From Argentina anserina (taxonomy: Eukaryota > Streptophyta > Magnoliopsida > Rosales > Rosaceae): 64,000 nucleotides of DNA. The first letter of the stretch is position 1; every line of letters begins with the position of its first letter. The notes beneath the pieces are model-generated. The model saw only the letters and a program-made list of their open reading frames with translations. It was not told the origin of the DNA and ran no database searches. Where the stretch lies: contig NC_065875.1 of NCBI RefSeq assembly GCF_933775445.1, forward strand, positions 6,275,001 to 6,339,000. Reading direction: 5' to 3'. The position numbers and the translations under genes were made by a program. Of the stretch, positions 24,989 to 37,800 are shown in pieces.

Positions 24989-25853
24989 TAACTTTCTGCC
25001 AAGATACTTGCATTGCTGCTGCATATGGTTAACATACATACATACATGTTACTGATTAATCGATATTGTCTAACCCTATTTATAAATTTAATGAACTAAC
25101 AATTAAGCTGGGTAGGCTGCTAATTGGGTAACTGCTTCATCCGTACGTACTGGCATCCTGCAGATCGAGCATTGAGTTTCTAATCGGGCATTGCAAGTGC
25201 CAAGTGGCAAACAAAAATGCCAAATGATTTCTCAGTTAACTACTGACTCATGATATCTACATTACTTCGATAAGCTATATACCATTGCATTGGCCTCCTC
25301 GTTGGCATTGTAACCAAATAACAAAGGAATAGATTTCCCACCAAGTTAAGTCAATGAATCCACAAAGGAAAAAACCAAAAGAGGCCGAGCTAGATTTCAT
25401 ATCAAAAATGAAGAACCATGTAGGGGCTACTAATGATTTGGGAAGATTGACGAGACTTTGAGAGAGAAATTTTCTTGTTTAATTTATTTACAGATCAAAG
25501 ACAAATAATTACAGAACATCATAACCACAACCAAACACATCAATGTACGAAAAATTCAATGATATTAGATATCAATAGCGAAACAATGATTCTTTCCCTT
25601 ATAAAAAAAACCATGTTTATATAAATGAGCGACAACTGCTAGTACACGCACTAGGTTCTTGAACATCCAAAAACAATGGGGTTCTATTCTATCAGTCCTT
25701 TCGTTTCAGTATGGGGGACAACTTCATATCCAATTCCCAATGACTTTCTCCACTGCCTTACGAATCATTCCCTGTACTCCACCTTCCCATTCTCACATAC
25801 CAAAACCACTCTTTTCAATCTGTTCTCTTCGCATACATTAGGTCACCAGTTCT
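24989..25853. other. Spacer containing the presumed 3' UTR of UTP25; no gene
   Basis: AT-rich sequence between the fold-back element and the UTP25 stop. The 3' UTR of UTP25 should lie in the right part; no polyadenylation site is asserted. Confidence 0.4.
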
Positions 25854-28800
25854 TCAAGCAAAAGAAAACAAATTCATTTTCGATGTGATCATTCTCTTGG
25901 CTGGAGCTGTTCCTACAATTCTCTCAAGCTAAAAGGCAGCAAAATGAAAATTATATCATTAGTATCCGCCGCATCAGGGAAGGAAGTTAGCAAGAGAAGA
26001 ATCAACTCAATATGTACATCGTTTGTTGAAGAATGATAATAAATGCTCTAATATATATGTTAAATTTCTTTTATCCAATTAAAGATAACCATATTGGAAT
26101 TTGATTTACTGGATTGATCATTAAGCTTTTAAATATTCACACATTCTAAGAAGATCAGCCAGCAATCAAAGAGAGATCCTGTATTTCAAAAGAGATGCGA
26201 AAATGTTACCCGGAGGAGATCAAAAGGAGAAAAGAGCACAGTGCATGCCATGTCTTGGGATCCATCAACCATATTAACAACCTGCAAACAAAACCACTGG
26301 GACGAAGTTCAGTAATTAAACCCACGTGATCAACAGTAATTTATTTAGTCATGTTTTCTTGATTTGGTGGGAGTTCAATTGAGCTGCATAGATAGAATAT
26401 CCATGCTGACCTCAGGGTAAAATTCCTTCCTCTCTGGTAATGAATAGATGATTAGATTCTGAATTCCTCGGATCTATCCACGACCACCAAAAAGAAAATT
26501 GGTTAAAGTTTGATACAAGCCCATCATTCTTACTGGGCTATATTGATATATTAGCATTTTGACAAGAAAACACATTACTCCTACAGTACCTTATATCTGT
26601 GGTAAAAATGTGATCTCTCTGTATAGAGCATGATCTTTCTCTTCCCTTCAAAGAACCAAACCCGTGCCCGGGAAATATCTTTTTGATCCGAATATCTGAC
26701 GAGAAAAGCAATTGCATTAGTATAATAGCAACCACAAGAAACTAATCGACTATAATTTAGTATTTCAGAAAAACATATAATGATCATCTAAAAGTAAAGA
26801 GAACAGATACTCACTCATGAAGCAGACAGAAGGAAGCATTCTGCGACTTCAAAAAATTCCGAACTCGTACATATTCAAAGTAAGAGCTGATAAATATCAT
26901 TATCCCACCCTGAGTTAAAGGTAGATATTACTTACCAAGAAAACAAAAAATGAAAACACAAAAGTAATAACCGTTGATCCTGGGATTAAAATAATTACCT
27001 CAACAGAGTTTTTTATCTTTGGGAAGACCTGAAATAGATGATCAAGTATCTCAATACGAGGGAAGAACCAAAAAAGAATCAATTTGTATGTACTGTTACA
27101 TAATCATAGCTTTGATACATTAGAGTACTTTCTTTAATCAGTCCAATTCTTCAAGTCCAAAGATTTTTAGTCTAGGTATTGACTATTGAAAGAGCAAATG
27201 GCGACAAATCAAAAAATGATCTTTTTAGGCTTTTAATTGGTTTAGGCATTAGCCAAAGAACTTGAAATCATATTATCCAGGTGAACTTTCAATAAGTCAT
27301 TTGACACTAGTTACAGTTCAAACATATCATTAAGAATAGCTATTAATTCGAAGTTCTTTTTTTTTGGAAAGTTAAATGGAACTCTAGAATCAAGTTATTC
27401 TCAACACTCAAATTAATAAAAATAAACTATATTTCGCTTAGTCTCATGACATTGAGAAACTTTTTTAAGATAGCATAACAAACCTTAGTAGCAAAATGTT
27501 CAAAACGAGCATCATCAATATTCATTATTTCATCTCCCTCAAACCGCTGAAAAATCTGTAAAGGTTGAAGAGTGACAGAATGCATTATTTGATGAACTCT
27601 AGATCTACTTATAAAAACAACTGAAACAGAATAAAAATGAAACCTAATACCATACAGCTTCAGAAAGCAACTGAATATTGTGGCGTACAAATCTTTTACT
27701 AGGTATTCAAATTACACCAAAGAACAGAAAGTATATTTCATTGTCTTTATGCTGTTTAAAGATTGAGGAACAGCTATCTAGCAAGACACATGACGACCTT
27801 TGGTATCATAACAGGAACTTGATATCAAATTCCACCTCCACCAGGTAGAACTGTGTCTCAAAAAGTCAATTTTATGTGACCCTTAATCTCAAATCCCAAA
27901 CAGGTTCGCAACAAACTCATAAACATGATAAAGTAAATAATATATTCATTTTAGAATTAAAAAAATAAAACTAACTTTAGTTTATCAATGAGAATGACAA
28001 ACATTTCAATGTTTTCATTTTAGACCATTTAACCACTCATAATTTAAAATGAAGCTTGTTTTAGATCTACTAATGGGACATACTAACAGGTTGTAAAAAG
28101 AAAAGACATCGTATAAGAGGACTACCTTCAACTTATTTAAGTAACTACTTCTGTTGAAATTATATAAGACAGATCTGAGTGACTCAGTACCATTTTAGTA
28201 GTTTCAACTCAGGAGTCCGGACCATTCGATCATAAATCATAGATGATGAAACATAAGCGATATATTAGTGAAACTTATTATATAATCAATATTTGTAAAT
28301 AGCATAATTATACTCGTTATTTTAGTTATTGAGTTAAAGCATAATCATTAGAAAGTGTTTGTAACATGTAAACAGGAACATTTGCAATCTAGAAAGTTCC
28401 AATTCTTAGTCACACACCTAAAATCTAAGAGAGATAGAAACAATACAAACACATTAGGCACACAACATTTAGGAGGATGGGGATCATATGCATCCATCAT
28501 ACATCTACATTGCTTTACAATATAAGCACAATGAATCTTGACCAAATATTGACCACCAAAAAAGTTTCGCATTTTATATTTTGCAACTGCCACCAAACAG
28601 AAGGAGAAGAGAAGAACTCCATACATACCTGGCGTACTTGTTGTACCACTTTAGGAAGAACTCCCTTATATTCATGCACCAACTTTACCTGTACATAACA
28701 TACAAGTATCATTTAACAAATATCTTTTTACTTGCAGTATCATGTTACCATGCAAGAAGTAAGAGCATGCAACCCCAAAACAATAGATAATGGGTCACAA

Positions 28801-31800
28801 GCTAAACACCATAAAGATTATTTAGTCTGGCTTTATATTTTCCGCATGAAATAGATTCTCACATAAACAACATCCTTATACACACAGAGATCATCTGTTG
28901 ATGCCTAAGGATGCAAAATTATGAACTGTTGACATACAAAAAGGCAGACTGTATCCATGGTCGAAAACAAGTAGACAATATGAATTTCATTTTTGGGAAT
29001 CAAACCAATGCATATTAGCAATTTAAAAGAATAATAAAAAAAACTGTCCTTTGATACAACTACCATGATGTCTCACAGGTGTTCTACAAATAAACTGTCC
29101 CTGCTTTCTTTCCTACGAAGGATCTAATCTTTTCGGATTCTAAAATTATACATAATATTAACTTTCAATGATCCCTTATATGACAAGCATTTCAATTACC
29201 AATCTTTAAAATGCTTACAAGATCTGAGACTGTTCTAGAAAAATTTCTTTATCATGAAGAAATGGCAAAACTTAAATCAGATTTGAAAGAGGACAATATA
29301 TAGAAAACTGAATTTTTTTTTAAGTTACTGAAAGAGGCAAAAATGAATTGTGGGAACATTGCTGGGCACAGAAGTGATACAGCACACATTTAATAATATT
29401 TTACTCTCAATTCTTGTTTATGAACACACCTTCCCACAGTAATTTGTGCAGTGCTTGTTAAACAAATTGTTTATATCTGCAATAACAAAAACACATCATA
29501 ATTAGCGGATGATGAAGACTTCTTGAGATTGGAACTCAACATCAATTTATGATACCAACTCCAATTCTTTCATTACTGGGTATACGGCTGAGTGCTTTTT
29601 TTTTATGGGGGGGGGGGGGGGGGGGGGGTTAATGTCCACCATTACCTTTAAATGCATACAATGCTGATCTTAACATTGTATACAAAATTAAATCTTAGCA
29701 AAAGTATACAAGACTGCATGGTAAAGAATACTAAACAAAAGTTACTTATCAAGAACAGCAGGTTTGATAACCATTTCATGTTAGGTTTTTTGTCTGTCGG
29801 TTTTTAGATAAAACAGATGGGAAATGTGAAAAAGAAGATGATGGAAGGAGTTAGGAAAGACATATTAGGTACATATGAATGCAAGTATAGGCATGTTCAA
29901 ATAGTTTTCTTTTTAAGGTTTTGTGATCTCCTCTCTTCAGTCATAAGAATGATAAGATTATAATAGAAAAGCAAATACTAATTATTAACATGGAAAGACA
30001 AAATTGCATGACGAATCATAAATAAATAAAAATTTACCTAATTGAAAAAACAAAATTGCATTTAATTAGTGTTACTATTTTTCTTCTTTCCCACTCAGTT
30101 CTCCTATATTTGTTATTTAAAAATCAAAAGTAGGAATCTTACCTGGGTTTGAATAATAACTCAAAATTATTGTTTGTCTATAAAAAGATGCATGTCCATC
30201 CAGGTACCTAATTGTGAAAACATTATTAGTATACCAATGATAAGACATGTCCTGGATAAATTTTTTTATCAAATATTGCACTATCTGAACCTTCACAAAA
30301 GTATACGTTGTATATGAAGCACTTTAAGGATGGAGACAACAAGAAGAGCAGAATTCTCTGCCCACAATATAATGTATCAGTTGGAAAAGATTGGCAAGAA
30401 AATATACCATGGTCTTATACGCATGATATCAGTTCCATGCTGCTTAGTTGGTTGACGGTTCAACTGCTCAACAACTGACTTCAAAAAGTCCCAATTCTAA
30501 TATTTATCAACAGAAAAGAAAAGTTATCAACTTCGACAACTAGTATATAATACAGTCAGCTTTAGCTGTCTAATCATCTAGATATTTAAGCTCGTTAGTT
30601 TTGCTAATAGCCTAATCATAGGACTGTAAATGCTTATCTAGTTCTACTAGTAGCCTAGTAAAAGAACTGTAACTGCCAAATAGTAATTTCTGTAGGTTCC
30701 ATTAAAATCTGAGCATTGTATATATAATATGCAGGTCTCAATGAGTGGATAACTCATCAGAGTATACATTATTTACCTGCATTGTTATAACATCTGCATG
30801 ATCAATGATCAGAACCTGCCAAATCAAAGAAATATCTCCATTAACTGGAAAAGACCCGGATAAAGGACAAAACAAACTGATAAAGCAGAACGAGAACTTA
30901 CCTCTATAGATGAAAGATAGTCGACATCCTTTTCCTTATTTGTTTTAGCCTCATCAATTTTCTGAAAAAAAAAAATCCTTACTCACTAATCGTAAGGGAA
31001 AAAAAGAGTTGGACAATAGTAATGCCATTCTATGGATAATAGACTTTACTCTTTTTTAATCGGGTTCTGTAAGTGCATTTTTTCTGACAGGAAATGCATT
31101 CACATGACATATAGTAATAATTACACAGTTATATTATATCCGTACAAGACAGGAACAAGAATTAGAAAAAAAAAATCTAAAATCTGGAGAAATTCAGCTG
31201 TAAGCAAATTGTGATTAGGAACTCCAAATAAAAAAGGAAGCTAATTACTTACTCTCAACAAACCAACAGCAGAAGCAACTATCATATCCGAAGAATAAAA
31301 ATCACTGTACAACCTAATGCTCCTCCTACAAAACAAGTATGACAAATGAGTTTGTGGTCCATATAGCCAAGAAGGCCAACAGCAAAAGAGCACAACAATA
31401 ATAAAGGAAAAAGAGAGACAAAAGCTCAATAAGTTTTTTTGAGGTTGGAAAACAAGATCAAACTACCCAACGGCCAAAGGAACTCATTTACAAGAAGATA
31501 ACGATGTTTATAAGCTGTACTCAGCAGAACCAAAAGACGAGCTATTTAAGAACAGTAAATCATCTTGGACAAAAAAAAATTGTTAAGTTGGCAAATAAAT
31601 ATACAATCTCCATCAGGTCCAGTTACAACAACAAGAAGTGCAACAGTTTATCTGAGGTGATGGAAATCTGCCAATTTACTTGTTAATGGAGATGTGACAT
31701 ATTTCCAAGTTTCAAATTTCAACCATCAAACCCATCAAAATCATTCAACTTGTCTTAGCTGCTAGTGTCACACTAATTACTAAAAGTATATTGATATAGG

Positions 31801-34800
31801 ATTCCAGTTAAAGCAACAATAAGTGCAACAGTTTATCTAATGGAAATACGTTAGCATAATTATAAGTGAAAAATTACTTCGTGAACTTGATGCCAACCAT
31901 GAAATCATCCTTGCTATTCCCACCAAAAAGTACTTGGAAGTCACCAGGTTTTGTAGACTTATGAGGTTTCTCATTTACAAAGTTCTGGCCACCTGGTGGT
32001 AGATCTCTTTCATCTTCATTGTCACGAGCCTCTACACTTCCAAACTCTCTCGAAAATCGGTCCATATGGTCTACACTAACCTGAAAACACCAACATATAG
32101 TATTTTAAGAAAATAATGTAACTATTCTCTCATCAATTTTTTTCTTCAATTGACTATAGTATCCTGTTTTAGTGATTGCAAGGATGTCAGACTTCACAAG
32201 CTCAAGAATTTAGATATTCATAGAAGCACAAAGTTGAGGCTCATTCTAATTTAGTTGGCCTAACAATTATTCCAATTATACAGGATACCAGATCAGCAAA
32301 TTATCTAGTCATTGCATGCTCGTGGGGTTTACATTCATTTCTTAGGAACACTTTATGGGCATGAAAGCCACTTTAGCAAAAAATTTGACATATTTCACTT
32401 ATAACTTACCAACTCTCTCACACAACTGCAAATCCCTTTCTTTGGTTCAAAAGAACAGCAGATTATCTAAGTAAATTAAATTTACATGGCACTGTCAATA
32501 GACTACTTTTAAGTTATTAACCATTTAATACAAAAGCAATAGAATACCTTGCTAGTTGGAGGGGAAAGATGTATTATCCTCTTCACAACACGAAGTGCAA
32601 TGCTTGCTATAGGCAGTAGGATCAATACCTGGTAGAACAAAATTATGGTAAATCTTCATCACTTAGGCATTTTAACTGCAAGCCAAAGATTATAGAGGAG
32701 TGCTCTTTCTATACACCAAAAATATGCACGTCTACTATCACAACAAAAAGAAAGTACAACTCCAAGCACAAATTCCAAATACGATCGCAGATAAGTGCAA
32801 AAGATAGCAACCACAGCCAATGGGATAAAGTAATTCAAATATATGATATATCTCATTTTACGCTTCCTCCCTTCCTCTCTTTATAGCAAATATAGCTTCT
32901 TTATATAAGCACCAAAACTTCACCCTCTACAACCAGTAGGTGAACTCAGGATGTCACATGTATTATTGGCATAAATGCCCATTACTGTCTGTCATGGACT
33001 ATAAATTGATAACATGTATCCGGAAAACTGAATAATGATATACATAGATCAAGCTTTCACATGAATTTTGAATTAAATATAAGATATTGTAAGAAGAGAA
33101 ACAAAAAATAATAATAAGCTTTTTACAACTCCATAATGTAGAGTTAGAGGAGTCCACAAGACAAGATGATTCGGAAGAGCCAAGTATTAAACTTTACTTA
33201 TCATCTTGATAAAAAGAAAATTATACTCATTGTACTATAAATAGTTAATTATTGTTGTTATAAGCGTCTTTAGATCTTAATAGTTATTCGCGATATAAGC
33301 AAAGAAGAGTAAACAGAAACACACCAAAGTTATAGTGGTTCAGGTGAAGCCTACCTCCACTCTAGTACTGAAGAATTTAAGTACAAGTACTTATTGCAAA
33401 CCTTAACCCCTCCCTATCTAGCTCCTATCTCTCTATCACCCTTAGATCTCTCTTTAGGATTTCTGTCTCTCTATCTAAAAAACCTCCCTGCAGCCATATT
33501 TATATCAACAGGGGCTGCTGATACAATATGGACTAGGATTACTAAACCTAACACAAATCCTAATAGAATATTGGAAGATATACTCTCCTAAAACATATAG
33601 AAAAGCTGTGCTAACTTATTTCATTTCTAAACCTGGATTTGATTACTGAATCCTAACTCCAACATGCATCAACGAGCCAAAAACACAACAATCTCCACCT
33701 TGGTGAGTTGATACCAAATGATTGTTGCAACCTTCAGGATGTCTTGTATCTCTTGAAGTAACCCTGAACAAACCTCCAAGATCATTCACCTTGGCAATAC
33801 TCCTCTTGCCTCATCACACCTCAAGTGAGGAGGTGCTCCACCACAACTCAGCATGTTGTGACACTAGGCAAGTTCAAGCAGTGCTTGAACTTCTCCACAG
33901 AAACTGGCTTTGTTAGACAATCTGCTGCATTGTCATTTCTGTGAACTTTCTCCACAATAATATATCCAGCTTCTATCCAATCTCTGATCCGGTGATAGCG
34001 AACATCAATGTGCTTTGTCCTTGCATGAAACACTTGATTCTTCGCCAAATGTATGGCACTTTGGCTATCACACTTCACTACCACACCTTCCTGGTGAATA
34101 CCAAACTGTCCTGCCAGTCCATTCAACCAAATAGCTTCCTTAGAAGTTTCTGTCAACGCCATATACTCTGCATCAGTAGTAGATAGAGTTGTAACCTCTT
34201 AAAGATTTACTTTCTAGCTCACAGGCCCTCCACCACAAGTGAAAACATAACCTGTTGTAGACCTTCTTCTATCTAAGTCTCCTGCAAAATCAGAGTCAAC
34301 AAAACCAGCCACGCATGCTTCTTCTTGTTTTCTTTCAAACTTGATTCTAAACTGCCTAGTTCTCTTTAAGTACCTCAGAATCCACTTCACTGCTTCCCAA
34401 TGACGCTTTTCCGGATTTGACATGTACTTAGAGACAACACTCAATACTTGAGCTAAATCTGATCTTGTGCATATCATTGCATACATGAGACACCCTACTG
34501 CATTAGCATATGGAACATTCTTCATCGCATCAATCTCCTTTTGATTTGATGGCTTATGCTCTGCACTCAGCCGAAAGTGTGCAGCTAATGGGGTAGAAAC
34601 AACCTTAGCTTCATCCATGTTGAACCTTTCAAGTATCTTCATAATGTACTTCTCTTGTGACAGCCATATTTCACTTGTGTTTCTATCCCTTCTTATTTCA
34701 ATTCCAAGGATCTTCTGTGCAGCTCCTAGATCCATCATGTCGAATTTAGCCCCCAACTTTTCCTTAAGTTTCTGAATTTTCAACATATCCTTGCATGCAA

Positions 34801-37800
34801 TCAACATGTCATCTACATACAAGTAGTAGAATTACCCTCCCCATCTTTGAATACATGGTAGTAAACGCAGCAGTCATATTGACACCTTGTGTAGCCTATC
34901 TTCAGCATGTATGTGTCGAAACGCTTGTACCACTGCCTTGGCGATTGCTTGAGTCGACAAACCAGATTCTCTTTCCCTGTTTCGACAAAACCCTCCGGCT
35001 GCGACATGTAAATGTCTTCTTCGAGGTCCCCATGAAGAAACGCAGTTTTAACATCCATATGCTCAATCTCCATATCATACTGAGCTGCTATAGACAACAA
35101 CAACCGTATTGAAGTGTGTTTGAGCACCGAAGAGAAAATCTCATCATAGTCCACGCCATCTTTCTGCGAATACCCTTTTGCCACCAGACGTGCTTTTTAC
35201 TTTATGACATCATCATCATGTATTCCTTCTTTCTTCCTAAACACCCACTTACAGCCAACAAGTTTTCTTTCTTTGGGTTTAGGAACCAGCTCCCACACGG
35301 AAATCTTATGCAGAGATTCCATCTCTTCTGCCATAGCACCAATCCAACATTCCCTTTCTTCGCTTTCTATAGCTTCTTGATAAGTAGTTGGATCACCTTG
35401 ACTTATGGTCAGAGCATGACTCACATCTTCTTCGGTTTCAAATCCGTACCGTTGTACCTTCTTTAAATTCCTCTTTGGTTTGTCAAGTGCTATGACTCGC
35501 CTCACTGGCTCAGGTTCTTGTGGGATGGGAGGATTTTGACCCCTACGTGGGGACTGCTCCACCTGAGTCCTAATTGGTGACTGTTGTTGCTGCTCTGGTT
35601 CCTCAATGGCTACTTGATCATTCCCTACTTGCTCCACCTAAGCTTGAAAATCTTCAACTGATCGTTTAGCTAATGATATCTCGATTGCTTCTTCATCTTT
35701 TTCAGCAACAGTCATCTTCTCCTCCTTACTATTAGCTTCTATATTTAACGGCATAGTCTTCTCATCAAAAACAACATCCCTGCTGAGCACTCTTTTCTCG
35801 TTGATTATATCCCACAACTTATAACCTTTTACTCCTCTTTGAAAACCAATAAACACATATTCAAGTGACTTTGATTCCAGCTTGGTTCTTTCATCCTTGG
35901 GAATATGCGCAAAGGCGCTGCATCCAAACACTCTCAAGTTGGAATAATCAACTGGTTTTCCAGACCATACCTCCTCTGCACACTTGAAGTTAATAGTCTT
36001 TGAAGGTGATCGATTAATCAAGTAACAAGCATGATTAAGCGATTCTGCCCAAAACTCTTCAGGCAACCCTGCATGAAGCCTCATGCTTCTTTCTCTCTCC
36101 AAGAGAGTTCTGTTCATCCTCTCTGCAACACCGTTTTGCTGGGGAGTTTTCTTAACAGTAAAGTGTCTTGTAATGCCTTCATCCTTGCAGAATTGTAAGA
36201 AATGATTACTTCTATATTCACCTCCATTGTCGCTTCTCAAGACTTTGATTTTCCTACCCGTTTGGTTCTCGATTTCAGCCTTCCACTCCTTGAACTTTGG
36301 AAAGACCTCATCTTTTGTCTTGATAAAGTAAACTCAGACCTTCCTTGAAAAATCATCTATGAAAGAGACAAAGTATTTGGCCTTACCCAACGATTTTGTT
36401 GATGCAGGCCCCCAAACATCTGTGTGAATATAGTCTAATACTCCTTTGGATTTGTTCTCACTGCTGCTCACTTTGAATGATACCTTGGTCTGCTTACCGA
36501 GTGTGCAATACTTGCAAAAGTCAAGGCTGTAACTCGTTATGTCTTCTAGCTTATCTTGCTTATGTAATTCTTGCAGCCCCCTTTGACTCATGTGCCCTAG
36601 CCGTCTATGCCAGAGCTCAGTCTTGTCTTCTTCCGTACAAACTGATGCTCCACCTACTATTGTAGAACCTGTGAGTTTATAAATATTATCAGGCTGCAAC
36701 ACACCTTTCATGTAGACCAACTGACCCTTTCCGACTTTAAGCACTCCATTGTTACCTTTATGCCACAATCCTTCCATATCCAATAGACTTAGAGAAATCA
36801 GATTTCTGCTCAAATGTGGAATGTGTCTGACCTTTCCCAATGTTCTAACAATGCCATCATACATTGAGATCTTTACTGTGCCGATTCCCATGATTCTACT
36901 TGGTGAATCATTCCCCATCAAAACTGATCCGGTGTCCCTCTCTTCATATGTGTCAAACCAATCTCTGTGTGCACACATGTGAAATGTGCAGGCTGTGTCC
37001 AAGGTCCAATGTCTAGGCGTGCCGAAGCTGGCTGAGATTGCAAGGAGTTCTCCATCATCGCTATCATTCTCAATAACGACATTGGCTGACTGGGAGCTTC
37101 CTCTAAGCATCTGCACCTTCTTCTCCTTCCATTGTTTGCAATTTCTTTTCCAGTGGTCGGGTGAACCACATACGAAGCAACCATCCTTCTTCTTTTTTTT
37201 GCCTTTTCCCTTGGATTTAGACCTACCATAGTCTTCAAATCCACCACCTTTACTCTTAGACCTTCCTCTCTCCTTCCCTCTGACACTCAGTCCTCGTGCT
37301 TGGGAATTATCTTCTTCCATCTGCATCCTGACATATTGTTCCAGGTTCTCACACTCCTGCAAGTGTGATGGTCTCTTTGTTGAATATCATGGTGGTCTTG
37401 AAGTGTTTGAATGATGATGGCAAAGACTGTAGTAGCATCATAGCCGAGTCCTCATCTCCCATCTTTGCCCCAACCTTCTCCAAGTTAATTATGCAGTTCT
37501 GAAACTTGGATATATGATCAGTAAGATCATCCTCTTCCTCCATCTTGAGGCCAAAGAGTTGTTCCTTCAAGAGTAGCTTGTTGTTGATGGTTGTACCCAT
37601 ATAAACGCTTTGCAGCTTGTCCCATGCCTGCTTTGCAGTCAGCTCCTCTCCGATCTGAAGCACAACATTATCAGCAAGATGCAACTCAATGCAGCTCTTT
37701 GATATCTTACACTTTTCTGCCCAATCTGCATCAGACATTGATGTAGGCTTTGATTCTTCAAGAGCTACATCAACCTTATGCTGGATCAGAACGTTCCTCA

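Noticed and set aside
24572..25039. Several overlapping GC-rich open frames on both strands
   Set aside because: They come from the self-complementary fold-back element and part of its flanks.
34795..35466. Plus-strand open frames over the copia element
   Set aside because: They are antisense shadows of RT and integrase coding sequence.
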